Origin: Peptococcaceae bacterium
Lineage (GTDB): Bacteria > Bacillota > Desulfitobacteriia > Desulfitobacteriales > Syntrophobotulaceae
Assembly (NCBI GenBank): GCA_012523535.1
Contig: JAAYII010000366.1
Coordinates: 1 to 11,373, forward strand
Direction of reading: 5' to 3'
DNA: 11,373 nt
Shown here: one piece after another, positions 1-7,706 of the stretch
How the letters are laid out: every line of letters begins with the position of its first letter
Numbering within the stretch: the stretch's first letter is position 1
Program-made: the position numbers and the translations under genes
The notes under the pieces: generated by a model
Seen by the model: the letters and a program-made list of their open reading frames with translations, nothing else
Databases searched by the model: none
What the model was told of the DNA's origin: nothing

Positions 1-1526
1 CGGTCATACTTACTCATGCCCATATCGATCATAGCGGCCTTATTCCTAAGTTAATTAAAAAAGGATATTCCGGTCCGGTTTATGCCACACGGGAAACAAC
101 TGAATTATGTTCGGTAATGCTGCCCGACAGCGGTTATATTCAAGAAATGGAAGTGGAACGGAAAAACCGGAAATTGACCAGAGCCGGTTGTGCTCTTTTG
201 CCTCCCATTTATACCGCAGAGGACGCCCGAAAAGCTATAGAATCTTTCGTTCCAGTGGATTATAATGAAACTCTACGTTTAAACGAAGACATTTCGGTCG
301 AATTTCATGATGCCGGGCATATTCTTGGTTCTGCACAAGTTTTAATCAGTATTGCAGAAGGGACTGAAAATACCAAGGTTTTATTCTCCGGCGATATCGG
401 TTCCCTTAATCAGCCTTATATTGATGATCCGACAATTGTTGATCAGGCTGATATCATTATTATGGAAACTACTTACGGAAACCGGGTGCGCGAGGGCAAA
501 AATAATCGTTTGGAGCTATTGGCAGAAGCAATCAATGATGCCTACAGTAAAGGCGGAAAAATAATTATCCCGGCTTTTGCCGTGGAACGTACCCAAGATT
601 TGCTTTATTACCTTAATCAACTACAAATAGAACAAAAAATTCCTGTCATACCTATTTATATTGATAGCCCTTTGGCAGTGGCAGCCACCAAAATTTTTTC
701 CCGGAATACCCATAATTTTGACCAGGAGACTACAAGTCTTATTGAAAAAGGGAACAACCCTTTAACCATGGAAAACCTTAGGTTTAGTGTAACGACTGAA
801 GATTCCATCGCCTTGAACAATTTGGAAGAAACGGCGATTATTATTTCAGCCAGCGGCATGGCAGATGCCGGCAGGATTAAACATCATCTCAAACATAATT
901 TGTGGCGTTCCAATGCCACGGTAATTTTTGTCGGTTATCAGGCTGAAGGCTCATTGGGTCGCAGGTTAATCGACGGAGCGACTGAAGTAACCATTCACGG
1001 TGAGAAAGTAACTGTAAATGCCAGCATTGTTAATCTTACCGGTTTTTCGGGACATGCCGACCGTGATGAACTAATAGCCTGGCTTAAACAAACAGGCAGA
1101 AAAGCCCGAAGTATTGTTCTCGTTCATGGTGAGGCGGAATCAATTCGGGATTTTGCTGAACTTATAGAGCTGGAATTGGGCAAGGAAGCCATCATTCCAG
1201 TTTTGGGCGAGCAAATAGAATTTAAGCGGGATGAAATAATTAGAGTTAAGCCTGAAATTCCATGGATGGAAGAAATTAGAAATAGGCTTGGACTCAGCGG
1301 TGCCGGCCAAAGAACCGGAACTGAAACAGAAGACAGCAAACAAAAGATAAAAATTCCTTCTTATAAGGATATTACCCCTGCTGACGTTGACCATGCCTAT
1401 AATAATTTGCGTAAAACTCTTAAATCTATTGTAAATACGGCCAAGAAAGAAAAAGATTACGCTTATCTCATGGAAATGTTCGCCCGTATGGAAAAAATTT
1501 TGCAAGAATCATTTTATAGACAATAA
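1..1526 (+). CDS. Beta-CASP metallo-beta-lactamase-fold RNase-like protein, 5' partial
   Basis: The reading frame is open from the first complete codon at position 3, so the N-terminus is outside the window; the internal ATG at 117 is not the real start. About 507 residues are visible. The zinc-binding signature THAHIDHSG lies at its very beginning, followed by the motif-3 histidine in HDAGHILGSA (about 306-335) and the motif-4 aspartate in FSGDIGS (about 387-407). Beta-CASP landmarks follow: the acidic motif A in METTYGNR, motif B in ISASGMADAGRIKHHL and the motif C histidine in GFSGHADRDEL, then an RMMBL-type end. Family knowledge: such proteins are zinc-dependent RNA-processing nucleases (CPSF73/YSH1-like), cytoplasmic. 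The last ~100 residues form a charged, helical extension of unknown role. About 50-60 residues are probably missing upstream. It converges on the HD gene with an 11-base gap. Family is secure; the RNA substrate is unknown. Confidence 0.93.
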   Translation, partial: VILTHAHIDHSGLIPKLIKKGYSGPVYATRETTELCSVMLPDSGYIQEMEVERKNRKLTRAGCALLPPIYTAEDARKAIESFVPVDYNETLRLNEDISVEFHDAGHILGSAQVLISIAEGTENTKVLFSGDIGSLNQPYIDDPTIVDQADIIIMETTYGNRVREGKNNRLELLAEAINDAYSKGGKIIIPAFAVERTQDLLYYLNQLQIEQKIPVIPIYIDSPLAVAATKIFSRNTHNFDQETTSLIEKGNNPLTMENLRFSVTTEDSIALNNLEETAIIISASGMADAGRIKHHLKHNLWRSNATVIFVGYQAEGSLGRRLIDGATEVTIHGEKVTVNASIVNLTGFSGHADRDELIAWLKQTGRKARSIVLVHGEAESIRDFAELIELELGKEAIIPVLGEQIEFKRDEIIRVKPEIPWMEEIRNRLGLSGAGQRTGTETEDSKQKIKIPSYKDITPADVDHAYNNLRKTLKSIVNTAKKEKDYAYLMEMFARMEKILQESFYRQ

Positions 1527-1529
1527 TAA

Positions 1530-1550
1530 AGCCTGGTTTATATCCAGGCA
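1530..1550 (-). terminator. Hairpin between convergent genes, overlapping the HD gene stop
   Basis: GCCTGG (1531-1536) pairs perfectly with CCAGGC (1544-1549) across a 7-base loop. It covers the last codons of the minus-strand HD gene and starts 5 bases past the plus-strand RNase stop. Read on the minus strand it is followed by TTTATTATTG, a modest U-rich tract; the plus strand has none. It is therefore more plausible as a weak terminator for the minus-strand gene. Confidence 0.4.
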
Positions 1551-2128
1551 TACTCTGCAGTCTGGCGTTTAATACCCGCCAGGAAACGCATAATTTCTTC
1601 CCGCCTCTTGACGGCGATCCTTCGACCGGATTTAGTATATATTTTTTTAGGTAAAGCTTCGGCCAAAGTTTGAATTCTAATTAAAGCTTCCTCCGGACCG
1701 GGCAACAACTCGTCGTAACCGATCAGGCTAAAAATTTTCATTAAACCGATATTACCGAGATTGTCCAGGATGTTGGCATCCCTTAAATACACTGCTTCAT
1801 CGCTGCTCCCAGGTTCGGAGTAATACATATGAAGCTCGATAGCCTCCAATATTTATGACAGCTTGTCCGGTGCCAAATTGTATTTTTTTAGTAGACTCAT
1901 CGCAATACCTTTGGAGCGTAATGCATGATCAACATTAGGGAGAGCATATTTAGGGTATTTTCCTATGTCGTGCAGCATTGAAGCTACGTAAAGTACTTCA
2001 TCATCCAGGGTTAAATGGGAAGACAGTTCTTTAGCCAAATGATAGACTCTTTGACAATGTTTCCACCCGAGTGCCGGATGAGCATCGGCTCGATGCAGGA
2101 TGTTGAATAATTCTTTCGTCATGTCCAT
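1538..2128 (-). pseudogene. HD-domain phosphohydrolase-like gene broken by one in-frame TAA
   Basis: Two minus-strand reading segments (2128-1856 and 1852-1538) share one frame and are separated only by the TAA at 1855-1853. Together they give a protein of about 195 codons. The first part carries the N-terminal histidine region (GWKHCQRVYHLA), the metal-binding HD doublet in SMLHDIGKY and a following DH (NVDHALRS). The second part carries LEAIELHMYY and YLRDANILDNLGNIGL, which looks like the last metal-binding aspartate of the fold. The stop thus cuts the domain between essential halves. Start: an upstream GTG at 2140 is in frame, but AAAGGTGG ends about 8 bases before the ATG at 2128, which I prefer. 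HD proteins hydrolyse phosphate esters, often of nucleotides; the substrate here cannot be read. TTG at 1849 could restart translation but has no proper ribosome binding site. A real nonsense mutation and a sequencing error are both possible. Confidence 0.8.
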
Positions 2129-2268
2129 AGGAGGCACCACCTTTCAATAAAAATATACGTCATGGGACTTGAAAATCCTTTACATTAAATGGAAAAAATA
2201 TCGCCAAGGTTATTTAGCATCTGACATAATGATTGACGATTTCCTTCTTTTCTTGATCGGATCTATAT

Positions 2269-2274
2269 TATAAT
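2269..2274 (+). promoter_or_regulatory. Possible -10 box for the DnaD/helicase-loader operon
   Basis: A perfect TATAAT lies 33 bases before the GTG start at 2307. No good -35 box sits at 16-18 bases: TTGACG at 2233 is too far (30-base spacer) and TTGATC at 2253 too close (10). The position is right for the operon promoter, but the call rests on the -10 box alone. Confidence 0.35.
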
Positions 2275-2306
2275 ATTTATTAAGATAGACTATTTGAGGT
2301 GGTATC

Positions 2307-3032
2307 GTGCCGGCTAACAATTTCTACGAGGGCTTTTCTCAAGCTCTTTTCTTTTCAGGTTCCGTATCCGTACCCTCTTTTTTGCTGGATAATTATCATA
2401 AACTTAATATTTCGGATCGGGAAATGATGCTTATTATCCATATTATTCATGAGGTTTCTGAAAATAGAAATAATATGGATTTGCCTAAAAGAATAAGTAA
2501 AAAGATGGGTTTATCTCTTATGGACTTTAATGCGCTGCTTGAAGGCCTTGAAAATAGAGGTTTAATAACCATTAAGACGGATCTTAAAAATAAAGACGGA
2601 CAGCAAGATTATTGTTTTGACTTAAGCGGACTCATCGATCAGTTAATTGAATTATGGGGTATTGAACGCTTTCGGCAAATTGATAAGGCTGAAAATAAGA
2701 AAGAAAGGGACAATAAACTTATTGCCATTTTCGAAGAGGAATTGGGCAGACCGTTAACTGCTTTTGAATGTGAGCATATAGAGAAATGGCTGTCGGCTTC
2801 ATATTCTGAAGAGCTGATAATAGAGGCTTTGCGACGTGGTGTCAGTGCTGGAATAAGAAATTTTCGCTATTTGGACTCGATATTAAGGGAATGGGAAAAA
2901 AAGGGCATTCGTACTAAGATGGAAATTGAAGCTGAGGATCAGTATTTTCAGGCCAAACAAGCCAGAAAGATAGAACGATCCACCAGGAATAAACCCAGTG
3001 GCAAAAGCAAATATGATGATATTTATTTATAA
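2307..3032 (+). CDS. dnaD: DnaD-domain primosome protein
   Basis: 241 residues. The GTG start at 2307 is well supported by GAGGTGG at 2296-2302. Residues ~20-110 look like the N-terminal winged-helix domain of DnaD/DnaB-type proteins (helices around LNISDREMMLIIHIIHEV and ISKKMGLSLMDFNALLEGL). Residues ~136-200 form the DnaD/DnaB_2 domain: an IFEEELGRPL opening and the diagnostic YxxxIxxxW motif at Y188, I192 and W196. A basic, probably disordered tail follows. Family knowledge: DnaD binds and remodels DNA at origins and stalled forks and recruits the loader of the replicative helicase. The next gene, 25 bases downstream, encodes such a loader, so the two very likely form an operon and act together. 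B. subtilis keeps dnaD away from dnaI and instead has dnaB-dnaI; this protein might fill the DnaB role too. Family secure, exact orthology less so. Confidence 0.88.
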   Translation: MPANNFYEGFSQALFFSGSVSVPSFLLDNYHKLNISDREMMLIIHIIHEVSENRNNMDLPKRISKKMGLSLMDFNALLEGLENRGLITIKTDLKNKDGQQDYCFDLSGLIDQLIELWGIERFRQIDKAENKKERDNKLIAIFEEELGRPLTAFECEHIEKWLSASYSEELIIEALRRGVSAGIRNFRYLDSILREWEKKGIRTKMEIEAEDQYFQAKQARKIERSTRNKPSGKSKYDDIYL

Positions 3033-3057
3033 GTAAACTATAAAGGGGAGAACCTCT

Positions 3058-3894
3058 TTGGAGAAGTCCGGAGATATAATCGCTAAGGTAATAAATAAAA
3101 AGACGTTTAAGCGTCCACAGAAAGAGGATGAAGAAATCCAATCTTTGGAGCAAAATTCCAAATCTCCACAAAGTCAGTTATCTACATGCCCGATTTGTGG
3201 TGGGCGCGGTATAGTTCTCCAGAATGATACGGCTGTTCCTTGCTCCTGCATGGAACAAAAAAGAATTGAAAACAGTTTTAAATATGCACGTTTGTCCAAG
3301 GAATTAAAGACTTATTCCTTTGCTAAGTTTAACTTGGAATACTATCAGGATCCTACTGCGCCGGAGCATTATATTAACGCCCAAAAAGCTTTGAAAGCGG
3401 CCATGGATTTTACTGAAAATGTTCAAAATAACCCTTATGAAGTAGGATTGCTTTTTTCAGGTCCCGTGGGCAGCGGAAAAACTTTTTTGGCCGCGTCTAT
3501 AGCCAATGCTTTATTGGCAAAAGAATTTAAAGTTTTATTTCTTATTGTGCCAGATCTGCTTGATGAACTACGTGCTTCGATTTCCGGCAGAAATGAAACA
3601 AATGAATTGGATTTGCTGGATGTTGCCAGAACGATACCCATCCTGATCTTGGATGATTTGGGAGCACATAATTATACGGAATGGTCGCGCAACAGGATTT
3701 ACTCTATTTTAAATTACAGGATGAATGAACAATTACCGACCATAATCACTACTAATCTTGACTTTGATGAAATAGAACAACATTTAGGGGAAAGAACTTG
3801 CTCCAGGCTGCTGCAAATGTGCAGGGTCTTTCGTTTAACGGCACCGCAGGATATCCGCAGGCAAATATATATGCGGCGGGAGAAAATCAAGTAG
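3058..3894 (+). CDS. AAA+ helicase loader, DnaI/DnaC type
   Basis: 278 residues. TTG start at 3058 with AAAGGGGAG (3042-3050) seven bases upstream. The N-terminus (~1-70) is charged and carries a probable zinc site made of CxxC (C44, C47) and CxC (C62, C64), as in Firmicute DnaI-like loaders. The AAA+ core follows: Walker A GPVGSGKT (135-142), Walker B ILILDDLG with D199-D200, sensor-1 asparagine in TTNLDF (N223) and an arginine-finger region ERTCSRLL (R236/R240). No C-terminal domain follows the core. Family knowledge: these ATPases hold the hexameric DnaB/DnaC-type replicative helicase and deliver it to single-stranded DNA. IstB transposase helpers share the fold, but no IstA or IS ends are nearby, and the upstream DnaD gene supports the replication role. 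Strong intrinsic terminator downstream. Confidence 0.88.
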   Translation: MEKSGDIIAKVINKKTFKRPQKEDEEIQSLEQNSKSPQSQLSTCPICGGRGIVLQNDTAVPCSCMEQKRIENSFKYARLSKELKTYSFAKFNLEYYQDPTAPEHYINAQKALKAAMDFTENVQNNPYEVGLLFSGPVGSGKTFLAASIANALLAKEFKVLFLIVPDLLDELRASISGRNETNELDLLDVARTIPILILDDLGAHNYTEWSRNRIYSILNYRMNEQLPTIITTNLDFDEIEQHLGERTCSRLLQMCRVFRLTAPQDIRRQIYMRREKIK

Positions 3895-3966
3895 TTTTGG
3901 GCGGGAACTAGTAAGGAAGTAGGAAACTGATCAAAAATTACTAATTAATAAGAAAAAAAATTGTCC

Positions 3967-4005
3967 AACCTATGCATGTCCAGGAAAAGACTGCATAGGT
4001 TTTTA
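3967..4005 (+). terminator. Intrinsic terminator after the DnaD/loader operon
   Basis: AACCTATGCA (3967-3976) is perfectly complementary to TGCATAGGTT (3992-4001), with a 15-base loop, and runs into TTTTTAT. It lies 73 bases past the loader stop and 36 bases before the next start, so it cleanly separates the two transcription units. An A-run at 3953-3960 could give weak activity in the opposite direction. Confidence 0.85.
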
Positions 4006-4040
4006 TATAGGATTAAGTATTTTTGATAGGGGGCAAGAGA

Positions 4041-4595
4041 ATGGCCAAATTTATTACTTTAAAGAGAAAACATGTGGCTTATTGCGGCATTGTGTTGGTC
4101 GTAATTATAGCGGGGTATTTGGGATTCACTTTTTCCGGCATATCTCAACCCAGCGCAACGGCGGATATGGTCCAACCTGAAATGAAGATTATAAGCATCG
4201 AATTCGATCCCCAAATCCAAATTCGCAATCAAGTTTACGGAGAAGAGGAGTACAAAGGTATTCAGATTATGCCCAAAACAACCTTTAAAGTATCGGCTCT
4301 AGTACAGAATATGACAGAAAAAACCATAAATAATATTCCAGTGGAGTTGACACTCACTTCTTTAACAGACAAGAGCAAGCAAATAACTAAAAAAGGTGAA
4401 ATACCCTCTTTGGAACCAGGGGCTACAGCCAAGATTTCCTTTGAAAACATTAATGCTTTAGGAGATGCCCAAGGAAAAAGTGCTACCGAAGGTCAGCATG
4501 AATTGGTTCTGGCCATTAAGGCTAACCCCGACAGCGGCTTAACCCAAAATACTGAAGCTCGACTTGTTTTCAATGTTGACTCTGCTGTTAAATAA
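4041..4595 (+). CDS. Membrane-anchored extracytoplasmic protein with Ig/CARDB-like domain, function unknown
   Basis: 184 residues from the ATG at 4041, chosen because AGGGGGC at 4028-4034 is correctly spaced; the in-frame TTG at 4023 would place that site inside the gene. A basic N-terminus (KFITLKRKH) is followed by one hydrophobic segment (~residues 13-32, ending GYLGFTF). There is no lipobox cysteine and no clear signal-peptidase site, so I read it as an uncleaved anchor with the rest outside. Residues ~65-184 have the rhythm of a beta-sandwich of the CARDB/DUF11 sort: TTFKVSALVQNMTEKTINNI, then EIPSLEPGATAKISFENI, then HELVLAIKANPDSG and a closing LVFNV strand. Such domains mostly mediate adhesion or scaffold contacts and are not catalytic. 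It converges on the UPF0182 gene. I cannot name the protein; the fold is an inference from strand pattern. Confidence 0.8.
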   Translation: MAKFITLKRKHVAYCGIVLVVIIAGYLGFTFSGISQPSATADMVQPEMKIISIEFDPQIQIRNQVYGEEEYKGIQIMPKTTFKVSALVQNMTEKTINNIPVELTLTSLTDKSKQITKKGEIPSLEPGATAKISFENINALGDAQGKSATEGQHELVLAIKANPDSGLTQNTEARLVFNVDSAVK

Positions 4596-4636
4596 CAGGA
4601 TTTGCTGTTTATTGTAAGCTGGAATTGTAATAGGAC

Positions 4637-4684
4637 AAAAAAACTGGCAGCCTGAATGTTATTCAAGGGCTGCCAATTAATTTT
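4637..4684. terminator. Probable bidirectional terminator between convergent genes
   Basis: TGGCAGCC (4645-4652) pairs with GGCTGCCA (4668-4675), and the stem continues inward with TGAAT (4653-4657) against ATTCA (4661-4665), leaving a GTT loop and a 2-base bulge. Read on the minus strand the stem is followed by GTTTTTTTG, a good U-tract for ending the UPF0182 transcript. On the plus strand it is followed by AATTAATTTT, weaker but usable for the 4041-4595 gene. It fills most of the 97-base gap. Confidence 0.8.
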
Positions 4685-4692
4685 GTCTGGGA

Positions 4693-7503
4693 TTAGAAAT
4701 CGGAATTAGTGTCCGTATTGTCAGAAGCGTTGAAGTCTTCGGCCGGCATGGTGTCAGTTGGTAATTCTCCTCCGGTAATTTTGGTTAGTTGCTCTTCCAA
4801 AGAATCAAGCATTTTGCGGATTTGATCAATTTGATCGATAAGATCGGTAATATCGGTCTCAGTGGGCTGTTCGGTTGAAGGAAGAGTCGGGTCTGGTTCT
4901 TCAAGCGGTTCCGTTTCGCCCGTGGTATGTTTAATAACGGGAGCGTCTTTACCAAAGATTTTATTCAGGCATTCATCAAAACTATTCTCCATAACAACTT
5001 TGTCTTCAAAAGCCACTATAACCCTTTTCATTTCGGGGATACTGCCGCTGGTTCTGGATTGTAGGTATAAAGGCTCAACATAGAGCAGGTTACCGCCAAT
5101 AGGAAGTACCAGAAGATTACCGCGGATAACGCTGGAACCTTGCTGGTTCCATAGGGCCAGTTGTCGGGCTATATCCGGGTTTTGGTCAATACGGGATTCT
5201 ATTTGGAAGGGCCCGTCGATTTCAATATTTTTCGGGAATCTGTATAAAACCAGTTCGCCATAATGCTCCCCGTCCATTCTGGCTGCCAGCCAAGCGATTA
5301 GATTGTTGCGGGTATTGGTTTCACTGGAAGCAGGAGTAAAGGGCTGGATTAGAACAAATTCCTCTTTATACTCTCCCGGAAGGTCCATAATCATAAAGTA
5401 TGGTTCCACTTCTACAGGTTGGTCTCCATAAATTTCTTTAGCAATACTCCAGGCATCTTCTTTGTTATAGAAGCTTCGCACATTGGTCATATGGTAGGTA
5501 TTCAACATCTGGCATTGAATTTTAAACAATGTTTCCGGATAACGCAGGTGCGCTTTAAGGGAATCGGACATGGCGCTGATGTCCTTAAATACGCCGGGGA
5601 ATATTTTGCTGTAAGTTTTTAAAATTGGGTCATTGGGATCAATGACATAGAAATCAACTGTACCGTGGTAAGCGTCAATCACGACTTTTACGGAGTTGCG
5701 GATATAGTTGAAATCATTATTGGGGAAACGGCAGGAATAAGGGATTGTACTGGCTGTGGTATAGCCGTCCATAATCCACTTGATCCTGCCCTCGTCGATT
5801 ACGACATAGGGGTCGCTGTCATAAACGATAAAAGGAGTCAGCTTTTGTACGCGCTCGTTGATATTGCGGTGGAGAAGGAGTTTACTCTCGGAAGTAATCT
5901 CAGTGGAAAGATAAAACCTTGGTGTTGCTCTATGCAGAGAAAGCATGAATTTATTAAAAGGAGTAAAAGGAATTCCCGTCTTGCCCTGATAACTGTTTTC
6001 GGCATTTTCGTTGCCGATAGGATAGTCAAATTCTTTAAACTTGGTATTGACAACTACCCAGTCATTGGTAAGCTCGCCAAAATAGATGCGCGGTTCGGTA
6101 ATGGTTAAGTCGGGGAAATCGGTTTCCGGAGGGATGTTGTATATGGCAAAGGCAGGAAGCCCGTTAGAAGTAACTTCATTGGCGAAAGATGCGGTTATAC
6201 CAAAGCCGTGGGTATATTTTAACCGGGTATTAACAAATGTTTGAGCGGTAGCCTGTAAATCTGGAATGTTAATTTCACGCGCCGATAATAGAACCTGGCG
6301 ATAATCCCCATCAACCGTATAGCGGTCGATATCGATATCGTTAAACTTGTAATACTGGCGGATACCCTGCTTTTGTGTATAAACTTGTCTCATAGGTCTG
6401 GGGTCATTTAACCTGATATTTTGAAGGGAAGGAAGAGATTTTTTTAAATCCTCGCCCGTTAAGGGTTCGACTCCGGAATAATCCTGCTCCTTAATTTTAT
6501 CCAGACCGTATGCAAATCTGGTCAGTTCAATCTCATTGGCGATATAAGGGGCCTCTTTTTGCAATTCATTGGGGATAACGATTAGGGATTGAACAACGGG
6601 TGGCAAAAAACCGTAAACAATAAGGGAGAAAAACAGCAAAAGGGGAATGGGTACAGTCAACAGGCGGGAATCTCTGAATACCAGCGCAACTAAAGAAAAG
6701 ATAAAGCCTACTATGCTTATTACCATCAATACCCTTAATATAGGAAGCGATACATGTACATCTGTAAAACCAGCCCCGGATACGTGTCCGCTTTGAGAAT
6801 AAACCAAACTGAAGGTATCAAGGTAATAGCCGAATGCCTTGAGAGCAAAGATTATGGCAAGAAGAATGCCCAGATGCCTCCTGGCAGTGGTACTGATCGT
6901 AATTGCATCCCGGCGCCAAAACCTAAAAGAATTAAATTTAATAACTTGGGTGACCACATAGAAGCCGGCTGTAAACAGGGTTAAAATAAAGATAGGAGGG
7001 AAAAAAGCATTATAAATTGTATAAAAGAAAGGCAATTTAAAGACATAAAAACCTAAATCTTTATTAAATAATGGATCGACATAGTTAAAGGTAGAGGATT
7101 TAAGGAAAGAGAGTACATCAAGCCAGCCAGTAAAGCTGACGATAAAGCTTACCAGAATACTGATAATTGCCGAAATAATCAACAAGCCGATAGTAACTTT
7201 GCGCTGACTTAAAGCCTGGACAGGACGGTTTACTTCTTCTACCAGCCGAATTCTTTTTCTAAAATTCTCATTGTAAAAAGTGGTAAAAGCATGTCTGCCG
7301 GAGAAAAGAGTGCCGGCAATTATGATAAACAGTACGGAACCGTTAATTAATTGTATAAATATTTTGCTTAATAACGGAGTCCAGAAAAGGGTATCGTAAC
7401 CCAAATCTTTAAACCACAGCCAATCTTCATATAAGCCGCTTATGGCTGCAAGAATGGCAATGATAATTATGAATAAGATAATAATTTTATATAATGATTT
7501 CAA
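4693..7503 (-). CDS. UPF0182 family large integral membrane protein
   Basis: 936 residues, normal for the family. The TTG start at 7503 is supported by AGGGGGG seven bases upstream on the minus strand. About seven membrane segments fill the first third (roughly 5-24, 50-68, 102-125, 160-188, 210-227, 252-276, 281-300), with the family-typical WLWFKDLGY after the first. The remaining two thirds (from ~310) form a large soluble domain, by the membrane count probably outside, with recognisable UPF0182 stretches such as RFYLSTEI, WIMDGYTT, FMIMDLPGE and RGNLLVLPIG. After ~865 comes an acidic Pro/Glu/Thr-rich linker, then a short likely coiled coil (TDLIDQIDQIRKMLDSLEEQ) and a Thr/Asp-rich end. 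No biochemical function is established for the family as far as I know, and I see no catalytic motif. It is transcribed alone, divergent from the TrxB-like gene and convergent with the surface-protein gene. Confidence 0.93.
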   Translation of the reverse strand: MKSLYKIIILFIIIIAILAAISGLYEDWLWFKDLGYDTLFWTPLLSKIFIQLINGSVLFIIIAGTLFSGRHAFTTFYNENFRKRIRLVEEVNRPVQALSQRKVTIGLLIISAIISILVSFIVSFTGWLDVLSFLKSSTFNYVDPLFNKDLGFYVFKLPFFYTIYNAFFPPIFILTLFTAGFYVVTQVIKFNSFRFWRRDAITISTTARRHLGILLAIIFALKAFGYYLDTFSLVYSQSGHVSGAGFTDVHVSLPILRVLMVISIVGFIFSLVALVFRDSRLLTVPIPLLLFFSLIVYGFLPPVVQSLIVIPNELQKEAPYIANEIELTRFAYGLDKIKEQDYSGVEPLTGEDLKKSLPSLQNIRLNDPRPMRQVYTQKQGIRQYYKFNDIDIDRYTVDGDYRQVLLSAREINIPDLQATAQTFVNTRLKYTHGFGITASFANEVTSNGLPAFAIYNIPPETDFPDLTITEPRIYFGELTNDWVVVNTKFKEFDYPIGNENAENSYQGKTGIPFTPFNKFMLSLHRATPRFYLSTEITSESKLLLHRNINERVQKLTPFIVYDSDPYVVIDEGRIKWIMDGYTTASTIPYSCRFPNNDFNYIRNSVKVVIDAYHGTVDFYVIDPNDPILKTYSKIFPGVFKDISAMSDSLKAHLRYPETLFKIQCQMLNTYHMTNVRSFYNKEDAWSIAKEIYGDQPVEVEPYFMIMDLPGEYKEEFVLIQPFTPASSETNTRNNLIAWLAARMDGEHYGELVLYRFPKNIEIDGPFQIESRIDQNPDIARQLALWNQQGSSVIRGNLLVLPIGGNLLYVEPLYLQSRTSGSIPEMKRVIVAFEDKVVMENSFDECLNKIFGKDAPVIKHTTGETEPLEEPDPTLPSTEQPTETDITDLIDQIDQIRKMLDSLEEQLTKITGGELPTDTMPAEDFNASDNTDTNSDF

Positions 7504-7630
7504 AGAAGTACCCCCCTAATGATTATGCTTTGGATTGCGTACCTTCCTAACTGTTAATATATGTAAAGCGGGTAAAATATTATGTAAATTTATTATATTC
7601 TTTGGGAAAGTTATAAATCCTTCCGGTTTC

Positions 7631-7659
7631 TTGGAAAATATTATTAGATATTATATACT
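7631..7659 (+). promoter_or_regulatory. SigA-type promoter for the TrxB-like gene
   Basis: TTGGAA (7631-7636) and TATACT (7654-7659) are separated by exactly 17 bases, with an AT-rich spacer. The start of transcription would fall near 7666, about 40 bases before the ATG at 7707. The rest of the 203-base divergent region (7504-7630) is AT-rich and must hold the minus-strand UPF0182 promoter, but I see no convincing pair of boxes for it. Confidence 0.6.
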
Positions 7660-7706
7660 TTTAAAAAAACGAGAAGAAAAAAAGGAAAAGAAAGGCTGAG
7701 ATCTAT

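Noticed and set aside
117..119. ATG at 117 as the start of the RNase gene
   Set aside because: The frame is open back to position 3 and encodes the essential HxHxDH metal motif, so the gene begins outside the window.
1140..1505. 121-codon minus-strand frame inside the RNase gene
   Set aside because: Antisense to well-conserved beta-CASP coding sequence; its composition is that of a complementary-frame translation.
2233..2274. TTGACG (2233) with TATAAT (2269) as a complete promoter
   Set aside because: The spacer is 30 bases, far from the 16-18 required; only the -10 box is kept, at low confidence.
3058..3894. IstB-type transposition helper
   Set aside because: No IstA gene, inverted ends or other mobile-element traces nearby; the DnaD neighbour and N-terminal cysteine cluster favour a replication helicase loader.
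4023..4025. TTG at 4023 as the start of the surface-protein gene
   Set aside because: It would put the good ribosome binding site AGGGGGC inside the gene; ATG 4041 is correctly spaced from that site.
5665..6108. 147-codon open frame on the plus strand inside the UPF0182 gene
   Set aside because: It lies antisense to a long, clearly recognisable family protein, has no ribosome binding site of note and shows no domain; it is a shadow frame.
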